Shown here piece after piece: positions 25,846 to 37,389 of a stretch of 64,000 bases of DNA. Location of the stretch: assembly GCA_963854835.1 (NCBI GenBank), contig OY978525.1:89233807-89297806 (forward strand), read 5' to 3'. This DNA is from Megamerina dolium (Eukaryota > Arthropoda > Insecta > Diptera > Megamerinidae). Under the pieces are notes generated by a model. It was not told the DNA's origin. It worked only from the letters and a program-made list of their open reading frames with translations, and did not search any database. The number at the start of each line of letters is the position of its first letter. Position 1 is the first letter of the stretch. A program made the translations under genes and the position numbers.

Positions 25846-26551
25846 TGTGTGAAATACTACATCATTTAAATGACCACCACGCGAACTGTTGCAAGCATCG
25901 ATTCTTTTGAGGTAATTTTCGACCACTTTTTGACACATATTGGGCGGTATCTCAGCCATAACGTGACGAATGTTGGTTTTTAGGTGCTCAAGACTTAAAG
26001 GTTTATCTGCATAAATACGGTCTTTCGCGTAGCCCCACGAGAAAAAGTCAAGCGGTGTCAAATCGCATGATCTTGGTGGCCACTTGATATCGCCACGACG
26101 AGAAATTACGCGGCCAGAAAATTTCTCTTTCAATAAAGCCATATTCGCTCGAGTTGTGTGGCATGTGGCACCGTCTTGTTGAAACCACATATTCTCTAAG
26201 TCGTATTCTTCAATAGCAGGCAAAAAAAAGTCGGTTATCATATGACCATAACGCTCGAATTGACGGTGACAGTCGTTCCATTGTCGTTTTCGAAGAAGTA
26301 AGGTCCAATCACACCTCCGGACCAAAGAGCGCACCAAGCAGTGACTTATTGTGGATGTAGTGGCCTCTCTTCAATTACTTGAGGATTCTCAGAACCCCAA
26401 TTACGACAATTTTGCCAATTGCTTGCGTAGTTGGACGATTATGTAAACCATAATCTCCTCTTAAAGCACGATATGTGGCTGTGGCAGAATCACAATTTTT
26501 GTAGTAGGTTTTTACAATTTTAATGCGTTGTGCGATAGTTAAGCGATCCAT
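25846..26551 (-). pseudogene. mariner-like transposase, middle deleted
   Basis: The start ATG is at 26551 (MDRLTIAQRIKIVK). After IGKIV the sequence jumps to the region just after NCRIWG, near 26400-26412. The joint lies in GACAATTTTGCC, and both parental positions in copy 3 carry ACAATTTTG. The removed piece includes the SDEAHF block with the first catalytic Asp. The second (FQQDGATCH) and third (CDLTPLDFF) Asp blocks are present in a clean frame ending at FHT. A further frame change is seen near 26265-26280. It cannot make active transposase. Confidence 0.9.
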
Positions 26552-26669
26552 TTTCGCAAATGTCAGACTTTGAACTGAAAAAGAAGGAAATTGTTTTAAC
26601 AACTCAGTTTGACAGATGTCGAATTCTAGCCCTATACTTTTGAAACCGCGAAATGGATAACCCTTTATA

Positions 26670-27009
26670 TCTAATACAATAAAATCAAATGATTTAATAT
26701 CGTAAAACTGTCAAATGTAAATTATATTGTATATATAGCTACATAACTACATATATTGAGGCTTTAAGAACGTACGTACATGCCCACATATATCACTCAT
26801 ATAACAACTTTATATGTGAGGATGTATTTCAATTTAATTTGCTCGAGAATGGGGGATAAAAGTGACGCCTTTTTGTCACACACATATACGATTACGTATA
26901 CAAGTATGTGGGAGACAACAGAAGAGGTATATCTATTTCATGCGCTTATACATCTAGACATCTAAAAATGTATTAGAACTCCAATAACAGCAACTACAAC
27001 AAGAAGCAC

Positions 27010-27099
<90 letters not shown>

Positions 27100-28390
27100 A
27101 AATGAATTGAAGGAAAAACAAATAAAAATGTCATTTCACTAACAAATAAAGTAGATTTTTATTGCATTATTTGTTTGCTGTATATTTTTTGTATATTTTC
27201 TTTGATACGTTTGTGTAGTTATTTGCCATTGTTGCTGTTATGGTTTTTTCTACACAGCGCATCGATTGGCATGCTCTTTTATGTACGTATATTCTATGTT
27301 GAAAGTGTTATTGTGTTGCGATACACTAATACGTATGTAGGTAGTATGTGCGTATATATTTGTGTATGCTTTGAATATGTTGTACGAAACTTCTGTGCTA
27401 AGGTCCTTGAAAATATCACAAACATACTATATAGTACACACACCAAATGCACCCATACACACTTGCTTTTATGTTAGCATTTTTTTTTCGTTTCATCGTT
27501 TTCATCAATTGTGGTTTCAATTCGTTTTATATTCTTTTGTTTAGATATAAACACAAAGAATGAGATGGAAAGAGAATATTAGTGTAAAATAAAATTCAAT
27601 CAAAAATGCAAATAATCGAAAATACAATTTATTAAGAGTATTCATAATACACAATCAGTCAGATATCTGTAAAAAAAAGATCCATGAATATGTACTAGCA
27701 TAGTAATAAATATCCTTTAATTGAAAATGTCAAATACCTCTTCAATTTTAATTACCCAAAGTACACTACTAAAAAATTCAGAAATGAACCGAAACTAAAA
27801 TAGCATACACTATGACTAATGGATAATACATTCGAATATATAGGTACATACTTTCTATCGTAGGTGGATATAGATCTAATCCGATTCCGCCATTTGTGAA
27901 CTTATTCACACGTTCGTAGTGCTATATATATCGTACACCTACAAATGTTTATCAAACTTTCTTAATTTTTATGGCAAATGCCAAATCGATGTGAATCAGT
28001 TGAAATGTGACATTACTTTGTATGCAGCCTTAATGCTCTGTTATCTCTCTTTTTGGATGTTACAAATGGAACCACAAACTTAATATACCGTTCTCTATTT
28101 GAGTGCAAGGCATAATTAAGCAAATACATTTTCAAAAGATTGTTTTGAAAGGAGTAAAATTTTCGGGATACCAATCAACTTTCAGATTATGAATACCAAT
28201 AACAGTGAATATCCATCAAGTAAGAAAAAAAATCTAAAACTATTAAAATGACTTCATTTTTATAAACAAATTTGTATAGAATTTCAAATGCATTTTGAAT
28301 ATCATCATTTCATGGTTCTCTTAATTATTCTTCTTAATTGGACACCATAAAGTTTGTATACATATTGACATACTGTACGTATGCATGTAA
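26670..28390. other. AT-rich DNA with a microsatellite, no gene recognised
   Basis: Apart from the (AAT)n tract described separately, this stretch holds no supportable gene or mobile element. Open frames such as 27175-27477 have no domain features and look like chance. Confidence 0.45.
27008..27099. repeat. (AAT)n microsatellite
   Basis: About thirty AAT/TAA units in a row with a single AGT interruption near 27070. A perfect trinucleotide run this long is expected to vary in length between individuals. Confidence 0.97.
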
Positions 28391-28395
28391 ATATA

Positions 28396-28911
28396 CAAGG
28401 TGCTACAAATATGTATTAAGACTCGAAACATATCTCAGCAACCAAGCGCGCCATCTATGTGTGAGCTTAATGCGTTTTGAAGCTTCAACCTTCCTCTACT
28501 TACTGTCAATATTTCATGGCATTTGGTTGACATTTAATGTTTATTGAGATTCATTTTACAAAACACGTGTTTGTTTGATGTTGAAATTTTAACATGGAGC
28601 AAAGAGAGAAAAAAATCACACAGCACTCATTGTTCGTCAATTTTTGGCTCGCAATCAGGTCCGTGCGACTTCTTTTTGTTCCCAAAACTGAAATTGAAAT
28701 TGAAAGGATGCTTTTTTGATGACAACGAGGGCACTGGAGGCAATTCCGAAAAATGAGCTGAAACACGCGTTTGAATCACTATTAAATCGATGTAATAAGT
28801 GTATTGAATCAGGAAGAGAATATTTCGAATAAATATACCGAAAAATTAGCAGATATCGTGTTTTAATTGTGTTTTCTAGAGGCAATCTTAATACATAATT
28901 GTCACACCGTG
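28396..28911 (+). mobile_element. short mariner with large internal deletion, both ends present
   Basis: The left end CAAGGTGCTACAAATATGTA and the right end, read in reverse as CACGGTGTGACAATTATGTA, form terminal inverted repeats of roughly 30 bp. TA flanks each side (28394-28395 and 28912-28913). Inside, a transposase start-like segment (MEQREK-like, LIVRQFLARNQ in another frame, near 28593-28655) is joined to a C-terminal segment with CDFFLFPKLKLKLKGCFFDD (28666-28722). The central catalytic domain is missing. At ~516 bp it could only have moved with transposase supplied by another copy. Confidence 0.82.
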
Positions 28912-28919
28912 TATTATAT

Positions 28920-31900
28920 GACAATAGAATTGCATCATGCATAGTATGACTCGTACGTAAATAAAACAATTTAACATTAAATTGTTAAGCTTCTTCTAAT
29001 AGCAATTCGATCCAAATTCATGTTCTGTGACTATACGCATCTTCTGATGTACTCTATGATTGTCGCTATGGAAAATATTAGTTTCGTTTGTCCGTGTTTT
29101 TAATCTTAATTTCGTTTTTGTTTTTGTTTGCAATAATTTTGTCATATACAAAATATCGAATTTTTTGTCGAGATGGTGTAAAATAAAATAATAACGTTCG
29201 ACAAAATAGAACATTTTTGCTCAATTTCGTTTTCATTTTTTATATATTCAAGTATTAAATTTCGATTATTTTTTATTCATTTAGTGTAAATTCATTATAA
29301 TAATATTATTTTTAGAAATTAATCAATTTATCAATTCAAATGCTAAAATCAATTACGAAAATCTCTGCCTTGTAGATCTTCACATGCTCATTTGAGACTT
29401 AAGAGTATGATATATTAAGTATATTTTAACCGGTCTATTCTGGTATGGCTACAATAGTCATCATACATTGGTTACAAATGCTGCTGTTGAGAAGGTTATA
29501 TGCTGTGACCTCCTAAAAGTGATTTTTTATATAAAATTGCAGCACACCTTTAGGCTTTTGCTCATATAAGCAAATATATGTGACATTTAGGGTATTCATA
29601 AGGTATCATAACACGTCGTATACACTATGTAAAAATCTTTGTTGTTGGTCTCTGTACAAAAACGACTTAACACAATACAACTTTGTAACCTATGCTTTCT
29701 CCTTCTTCTTCGCCCCTTGAAAATTAACATGTACGCATAAAACCATCTCACACTAGAATCCAATGCTTGCTTTTGCACGATGCAGATATTTTTTTCGTTA
29801 TCGTAGTTTTTCTGGACATTTTTATTTTAAGATAAGACCAAACGAGAACAAGAAAATCTACTAGCTATTGAAATATAACATACTCGTAACATTATGACGG
29901 CGCTATTACGAGGTGTTCACATGTTTCATATTTTCGTTCAACTTGAAGTTATGACATGTGCCATTATGTGATCTTATGAATCACCTAATTGTTATTATAT
30001 ATTATCTTATGTTGTTATTCACCAAGTACGCCACAAACATTTTTCCAAAATACCTAGAATATCAGCTGCTAGTATATGTTAGATAACAATTTATTGTTAC
30101 CAAATTTTTAGAATAACCCGTAAGTGATACTTATATATGGAACATTCCGATACGAGCTTTTGTAGATCAGAGAGGAAACAAGTAAAAATGCAAAAAACAA
30201 GCCTGTTGACAAGCTTGACACAAGGTACCACATTTTGGCGATTGCAATTTCAATAAAATTCTTTGTGAATGGATATCTTTCTATACATATTTGATATTTA
30301 AAGATTAACTATAAAATTGATATTTCTTCAATTTGATAGAAATATTATAGGGCGCCCCTTAAGGGAGGTGAAAAAAGGGGAAATTAAATTTGGGGGAAAT
30401 GTAGAGGTAAACGACTAAATCGGCGTCGATCATGGGCATGATTACAATTTTTTTATAGATTGGGCAATAAATGGACCCTATTCGAGTCAAACTAAACTAA
30501 AGTGTGTATATGATATCACAAGAGTTATCTCGTTTAGAATGGAATGGTATAAGTAGGTTCCTTTTAGTTCAGTAAAAATATTAGCAACATAAAAACGCGA
30601 TTAAAGAAAGCCTATCGTAAAGCAGTTCAGAAAATTGTGAGTGGATATAAGTAGACTTACGATGTATGCCTTGCAGGTGAGACTCTTTGAACGAGTTGTG
30701 AATTACTTAAAGTCTATTGGATATCTTTTATATTAGCGATGGAAGAATACTGAGGATTCCGCAATACAATACAGAATAAATACTATATTTCTTTTGTGTT
30801 CGATGTTAAAGGGAACAATGGAGATCGTAGAGTAAAACTGCAACATAATTACGACGAAAGCTGTCAAATCTTCATCATAAAAAAAAAAAAACAAGCACAG
30901 TGTAAAGCTAAGAGAGGCAATCTAGAAGTCTGGTTTGTTGGAACCAAGACATTATTACTTGAATTGAAATCGTCTTCTAAGCATCTAGATAGTATCATAT
31001 GAAATCTCTGAGTTATTTGTCTTAAATACATATGATGATGTGGAATTGTCAAATTATAGCCCATATATAATCACAAAAATGGTCAAGAAGTACTCATTGA
31101 ACTCATCTCATATCGACTATTCTATCTACCGAATAAAGCTACAATGAAATCCATGCAACTTCATCCATTTGTTTTCCACATAAAAATAGAAATTCATATG
31201 AAATTGATTGCTTTTTAATAAATTTGCTAGTTTTGTAACAAGATTATTTTATTTAGTGAACAACTTTATAATTTATTCCGCATATCTATTGATATATATG
31301 TTTCAAATATATACGTACATATACAATAACAACAAAATCTAGTGATAACAATTAAATATATGTATGTGCACATTCACATTTATTTAAAAGTAATTTGTGA
31401 ACAATACAAAAATCCAATCAAACTTTTTAAACAAACATTTAACAAATCTATTAAAAAATATATACATATAACAATTATATGTAAATAGCAAAACATATAA
31501 AGAAAACAATAACAAAACTATATAAAATACCATGAAAAAAAAATAAAAATTGAAGAACTAAATAGTTTTAGAAGAAAAAAACCAAAATGTCTATAGAAAA
31601 AAGGAAACCTTCAAAAACTTAATCAAAACAAATTTTTGCACCTTCAAATTGTATAAAATACAAATTGCAATACGACAGGCAACAATCACCTATATAGGTA
31701 AATTTAGATTATATACGAATACTCTGCTCACCCTCTTTGTTCAACTTTTGAAGAATTTCGTTTCTATCATTTACTACTATTTTGTCGACCAACCCCCCCT
31801 AACCCTAATGTTGTATCAAAATGTGCTTAAGGCATGGTATAAAAAGGCAAGAGAAAAGCATTAAATAAGATATTATGAAATTTGTAGTAAAAAAAGGGGT

Positions 31901-32255
31901 AAGCAAACCCAAATAATAAAAAATGGTATCTGCTCACAACAATTTGACACAATTTGAATTCGTGTCAATTTGACAAAGTGACACATTGGGGATGTACTGC
32001 TATAAAGCGCCATCTACAAATGCTGATAAACGATTCTATACACGTGATTAGAGGAGGAGGAAATTCTCTCAAAAATTGACTCAATTTATTTTACAGCAAA
32101 ATTTAGCATTAACACGAACAACAATAACAAATAAAATCAAATATAAATTTATATAATTTTGTGGTTCTGGTGGAGTGACATTGTAGACAACCACGGTTAT
32201 AAAAGTTATGCATATACATACATATGTGTACATATATTCGTCGACTTGTATGTAT
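28920..32255. other. AT-rich DNA, no gene recognised
   Basis: Over 3 kb with no supportable gene or recognisable transposon. A G-rich patch (AGGGAGGTGAAAAAAGGGG, near 30363-30381) stands out against the AT-rich background but has no assigned meaning. Confidence 0.45.
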
Positions 32256-32305
32256 AGAATGTAAAGGGTTATCCATTTTGCGGTTTCAAAAGTAAATGTA
32301 AATAA

Positions 32306-32671
32306 AAAAAAAAAAAAAAAATAAATATGTGGCACTTAAAGCCCCAAAGGGCTCATTGGCCGAGCTTCTCTTCCATTACTGTTATGCGTCTTAAATTTGG
32401 ACAGTATTAGAAGGGACCTACTTATTTTAACCGGTTCCGAACGGCAGAACACTTGTGACATCACTTTTTCTGAGCTTGTCACATAGTTCTTTTAGAAGCT
32501 TTTTCATGGCAGGTTGTTACTGTCGGAAGAATTGCCAATTGCTTGCCGACAGGTGGGTACCATTCGAAAGAAAAATCTTATCGATATTAAATTTGTTATG
32601 CATCAGCCGGGGATTGAACCACGACCTACAGATCAGAAGGCGAACACACTAACCACTGAGCTACGGCACCC
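32306..32671 (-). repeat. tRNA-derived SINE, copy F (inside mariner copy 3)
   Basis: Full-length SINE in minus orientation, with an 18-base A run at its tail and the head ending GGCACCC. It lies between the terminal repeat and the end of the transposase, at a different site from the SINE in copy 2, so the two insertions are independent. The target appears to be ATGTAAATAAAA. After the head comes a 45-50-bp filler of TATATGTAAATTTA-like units before the target sequence resumes. Confidence 0.92.
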
Positions 32672-32784
32672 TCTTTATATGTAAATTTATATGTAATTTA
32701 TATGTTATTATATGTAAATAAAACACATATAAAATATTTTTTATCATGATATTTCTTTTTTATTATAAAGTTTGAACGTTGACA

Positions 32785-33878
32785 TTATGTGTGAAATACT
32801 ACATCATTTAAATGACCACCACGCGAATTGTTGCAAGCATCGATTCTTTTGAGGTAATTTTCGACCACTTTTTGACACATATTGGGCGGTATCTCAGCCA
32901 TAACGTGACGAATGTTGGTTTTTAGGTGCTCAAGAGTTAAAGGTTTATCTGCATAAACACGGTCTTTCGCGTAGCCCCACAAAAAAAAGTGAAGCGGTGT
33001 CAAATCGCATGATCGCATGATGTTGGTGGCCACTTGATATCGCCACGACGAGAAGGTACGCGGCCAGAAAATTTCTCTTGCAATAAAGCCATATTCGCTC
33101 GAGTTGTGTGGCATGTGGCACCGTCTTGTTGAAATCACATATTCTCTAAGTCGTATTCTTCAATAGCAGGCAAAAAAAAGTCGGTTATCATATGACCATA
33201 ACGCTCCGAATTGACGGTGACAGTCGTTCCATCGTCGTTTTCGAAGAAGTAAGGTCCAATCACACCTCCGGACCAAAGAGCGCACCAAGCAGTGACTTTT
33301 TGTGGATGTAGTGGCCTCTCTTCAATTACTTGAGGATTCTCAGAACCCCAAATACGACAATTTTGTTTGTTAACATACCCACCGAGTGAGAAATGTGCTT
33401 CGTCGCTGAAGAAAATTTTGTTCGAAAAATCGCCTTCCACCGCCTGTTGTTCAAGCACCCATTCGACGTATCTACGACGTTGTGAATGGTCAGCTGGCTT
33501 CAGTTGTTGTGTGAGCTGGATTTTATATGGATGTAGGTGTAGATCCAAATGCAAAATACGCCGTAATGTGGCGTAAGACAGTCCTATTTCCTGAGAACGA
33601 CGAGGAATCGACACATTCGGGTCTTCGGCAACACTTTCACTTACAGCAACGATATTTTCGGTGGTACGAGCGAAACGATGATGCACAGGCCTTACAATAT
33701 CTGTAACCGATCCAGTCTCTTCATATTTCTTCACAATTTTGCCAATTGCTTGCGTAGTTGGACGATTATGTAAACCATAATCTCCTCTTAAAGCACGATA
33801 TGTGGCTGTGGCAGAATCACCATTTTTGTAGTAGGTTTTTACAATTTTAATGCGTTGTGCGATAGTTAAGCGATCCAT
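32785..33878 (-). pseudogene. mariner-like transposase, nonsense codon and 8-bp duplication
   Basis: The frame opens at ATG 33878 (MDRLTIAQRIK) and runs to TGA at 33135-33137, where copy 1 has Trp in the MWFQQD block just before the second catalytic Asp. The span to the normal stop is 1,094 bp, against 1,086 in copy 1. The extra 8 bp are a tandem duplication of CGCATGAT near 33006-33020, next to the third Asp codon, which shifts the frame. The remaining sequence is close to copy 1, including the SDEAHF, GPYFFENDDG and CDLTPL blocks. Confidence 0.92.
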
Positions 33879-33999
33879 TTTCGCAAATGTCAGACTTTGA
33901 ACTGAAAAAGAAAGAAATTGTTTTAACAACTCAGTTAGACAGATGTCGAATTCTAGCCCTATACTTTTGAAACCGCGAAATGGATAACCCTTTATACTT

Positions 34000-35185
34000 A
34001 CCCTCTGTACCCAAAGTCCTGATTTCAACGAGTTTCTTTACATATGTAGGGTGTTTTGTTTTACAACACTTTCGGATTAATTTAAAAAATAATCAAAGAG
34101 CTCTATACAACTATAGGCTCCGGGAAGAAGAATTATTATTTTTGTTGTGCATGTTTAATTTGGATATTTTTCAATTTGAATTTAATAGGTACTACTATCT
34201 TCCTCAGTCCATATGATATCAATAAATCTTCAGCAAAAGAAATCTTAGCTTCCATAAGGATATGTATCGTATATTTTTGCACAAAAGACTTTTTAGGTCG
34301 CAATGCTACACTTATGGGCCAATCGAAAAAATATACATAAGTTATGATAATACCAATATAAGCACTCATGCGACGTCAGCCTTTTCAAGATGGAATGGCA
34401 AACCTTAGTATACATATATGAGCATAACTTACACTACGGTTCACAGGTTTGATGGATCTTTGGCGTTTAATCCGTCTATAAAGTTCTAAAAAACACCCTC
34501 TACATACATATTTTCTTATGTATTTACATATATAAATCATTGTAGTATGTTATAGTAATAGTTCTCGTTGTTGTTATTATTATTATTGCTATTGCTTTTG
34601 GCATAATGTTTAGTCAATAAAAATGATTTGTCAAATCACGAAATTTGATATTCATTGAGGGAGGTAGTGAGGTCTGCTCGTTACGTATATAATCAGAGAA
34701 CACATTCTTGTCAACGAAATATTACAAGCGAAGAAAATGGCAATATAAATAGAATAAAAATCAAAAATAAATAAATAACAAAAAACGAATTTTATCGAAT
34801 AAAAAATAAATAAATTGCATTTTTATGTTTCATAAATAATTCCTTTGTGAATGTCTTCGAGGTAAAATGTTATTGATGGTACCTACATTTAGCATTTAGT
34901 TGGCAAGAAGAGCAATAACTACTGATTTACATGTGTGTGAGCAATATTTTATAACGTAATGCTGGAATTAGTAAGTTAATGGATAGAGCTGTGTGGAAGA
35001 ATCAATAGTTACGACATTTTACGCATTGTAGTTAAGTATGCACCATATGCCTAGTTATAACAGTTATCCCAAAGAATACTCGACATAATTGTGGGCAATT
35101 ATATGTTTAAGAGAAATCAAAATCACAAAGATATATCCTAAAACTTGAATAACATATTTTGGTTACATTTCTTCTTGGAATAAAA
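34000..35185. other. AT-rich DNA, no gene recognised
   Basis: Nothing could be supported between the mariner-like element and the next transposase relic. Confidence 0.45.
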
Positions 35186-35189
35186 AAAA

Positions 35190-35710
35190 TTGGACGCAAT
35201 CGGACTGTGCAAACAAATGATATAAAAAAACAAGTGGAAGAACTCTTGCGAATACTAAACAAAAATGCCTATTGAGCGATACCAAACTTTACCAAAATCC
35301 TGGTGTAGGGAGCAGTATTATGGAAAGGGAAATTACCATCGCTTTTCAAAGATCATTAGATCAAAGTGTCAATACCATGATACCAACTATTACGTCAAAC
35401 ACGATTCACAACAACATCTTCTTCACGCCAGGATATTATACGAAGATGAATATTTTTTGTTTTCAAAGCGTTCTCAAGATTGGTGCGGATAAAATTTTCC
35501 TGTAATGCTTTCTGCCGAGGAATGGTCGGCATCGCCACCGGATTTCAGTCCCTTGGATTTCTTCGTTTAGGGCTATATGGAGAGTAACATTGGATCAATG
35601 AAGAACTTAACAATTGATGGGTTAAAAGGATTTGGGGCGAAGTAAATTATAAACCGCGTGCAAGTTGTGAATCATTTTTTAAACTTTTACGTCTTGTAAT
35701 AAAAGAAAAG
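35190..35710 (+). pseudogene. transposase relic, C-terminal part (Tc1/mariner type, family unclear)
   Basis: Near 35500-35585 the sequence gives MLSAEEWSAS-like residues followed by SPPDFSPLDFFV and GYMESNIGS in a compatible frame. This is the pattern of the third catalytic Asp region with the following aromatic block of Tc1/mariner-superfamily transposases. The segment after it (GLKRIWGEVNYK, then FFKLLRLVIKEK) fits a transposase C terminus. Upstream at 35265-35505 the match is weak. No terminal repeats were identified. Confidence 0.5.
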
Positions 35711-35850
35711 TTTAAAAAATTTGAACTTTATAATTGATTAAAAAAATTTTGTAATATTGCTAAACAGTGAAAATAAATAAAGTAAAATATATTGTAGTTG
35801 ACGACTTCAATTTTTATGTCACTTTGACTTAGTGGCAGTTATTATTGGCT

Positions 35851-36343
35851 ACACTATAAACTGGTTTGAAATATTACTCTGAGATATTTTTGGGCTTATA
35901 AACATTTGCGTCTTTGCCGAGTCCTAAAAATAGCCAACATTTTTTCTTCATAGCTCTCTTATTTATTCCTCGATTCCAAAGTGTGCTATATCGTTGAAAA
36001 GTACTGTTTAGTAAAGTATACCCTTCTGTTGAGTACTTTACTGTATATCTTTCTCAGATCTTTTTACCCTAGAATGTCTGCTTAACCTACTAAGTTCAAA
36101 TGACTAAATTTCTACCCCATTAAATATAACTTTACTCTACATACAATTAACCAATTCTTTCTAGAGTAAAAGGGTCTGAGAAAAAACACAGTACTCAAAA
36201 TTAATAATAAATAAAAGAGTTGTGAAGAAAACTAAATTTTTGTTATTCTAAGGACTCGCCAAGGATGAACATTTTTATGACCCTAAAATCCTGTCAAAGT
36301 AATCTTTCAAGCTAGAGGGGACCGACCCGGTCTACTACACTGT
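35851..36343. repeat. long imperfect palindrome (fold-back repeat)
   Basis: The left arm (35851-36075) and right arm (about 36150-36343) match as reverse complements over many blocks. TTGAAATATTACTCTGAG (35866-35883) pairs with CAAAGTAATCTTTCAA (36295-36310). GCCGAGTCC (35916-35924) pairs with GGACTCGCC (36252-36260). CTCTCTTATTTATT (35954-35967) pairs with AATAATAAATAAAAGAG. CTTTCTCAGATC pairs with GGGTCTGAGAAAA. A loop of roughly 75 bp separates the arms. It may be a fold-back type non-autonomous transposon. No coding capacity is seen. Confidence 0.8.
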
Positions 36344-36544
36344 ATATATTGCACCTTAAAAAATAAAGAGAATTAATTCCAAATTTAAGGTTTGTATTGC
36401 GCCGATTTAAACGGGTGGCGGTTTTAATATGTCATTTTTACAGTGATGGGTATTTCTCAATGAAAATCTTGACAGAAAGTCAGTACCATATCTCCGCGGA
36501 ACGTTGTGTAGCCCAAACAGCGCGTTTATTGAAACCAAGTTTTT

Positions 36545-37110
36545 TCCATCTTTTCTGACGAACCCCATTTTCATCTCGGCGGTTATGTTAGGAAGCAAAC
36601 CAACCCCATCTAGGGATCGGAAAAACCACAAGTGATCGTCGAGAGCCAATGTATGCCAATGTGCGGATTTTGGAGCGGTTGCATCATTGGTCCATTTTAC
36701 TTTCAAAATGGTGCTGGAAATGCCATTTCGTTCAAAGGTAAGCACTACTAAGGCATGATAAATGATTTTTTGTGACCAGAAATTGATAACATGGATTTGG
36801 GCGACTGGTTTCAAGAAGATGACACGCCATGCCACTGAACCCATGCCACAATCGATCTTTTGTTCGCCAAGTTCGGTTAGTCGAAGCTACGATTTGACGC
36901 AGTTAGACTTTTTTTGTAGGGTGCCTTAAAGGACCGATATTATGCGAACGTTTCATTAACGATTCAAGCCCTTTAGGTGAATATCGAGCAAGCCATTGGT
37001 GAGATAGGGCCGCCACCAAAATTTTGGAAAATTGGGTTGACAGAATGTGCTACTGTCAAGTCAGCCGAGGTAACCCATGAATGAAGTCATGTTCCATAAA
37101 TAATGGGAAT
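36545..37110 (+). pseudogene. mariner-like transposase relic, catalytic half
   Basis: The blocks, in order, are FSDEPHFHLGGYVRKQ (first Asp), CGFWSGCIIGPFYFQNGAGN, MINDFL followed by PEIDNMDLGD, WFQEDDTPCH (second Asp region), and RSYDLTQLDFF (third Asp). After these come ALKDRYYAN and IEQAIGEIGPPPKFW. It belongs to the same clade as the elements with 36-residue spacing but is a separate family. Stops, frameshifts and the missing N terminus show it is dead. Confidence 0.78.
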
Positions 37111-37389
37111 GTTTGCTCTTTCCAATAAATCAATAATATACCGTTACCTACTTTAAATCCGATAATAAAGTCAAACATTTTTAAGTCGAATTTCAACAAA
37201 AACATTTTTGTTTAAATTTGAAATATAAATCAAACAGTAATTTATTAAATATTAAATAGATAGAATTCAGATAATACTTATGATAGTTAAGACAATATGT
37301 TTAAATAAACAAATTTTAACTTTACATTAAGTTATGCTAATAATAGCAGGTGGAATGGTGGTGTTTACGAAAGGTAACGTGTCTAACTG

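Larger units (their letters stand above)
25358..26665 (-). mobile_element. Tc1/mariner-superfamily transposon, copy 2 (internally deleted, SINE inside)
   Basis: Both terminal inverted repeats are present: GGGTTATCCATTTTGCGGTT at the left and GAAACCGCGAAATGGATAACCC at the right (shown in parts: GAAACCGCG, AAATGGATAACCC). TA flanks both ends. The element is reversed relative to copy 1. A SINE with its own duplication sits at 25477-25845. An internal deletion removes the middle of the transposase. Without the SINE and with the deletion restored the length would match copy 1. Confidence 0.93.
32264..33992 (-). mobile_element. Tc1/mariner-superfamily transposon, copy 3 (SINE inside)
   Basis: Ends AAGGGTTATCCATTTTGCGG and, on the right, CCGCGAAATGGATAACCCTT. 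TA flanks both sides (32262-32263 and 33993-33994). Removing the SINE (about 32306-32671), its adjoining filler and an 8-bp duplication gives the same length as copy 1. This is the copy with the longest continuous transposase frame (N-terminal part to 33135). Confidence 0.93.

Noticed and set aside
28069..28090. GTTTGTGGTTCC-type sequence on the minus strand as the missing WFQN codons of Rx
   Set aside because: The following codons do not continue with QNRR and a stop follows at once; there is no acceptor site.
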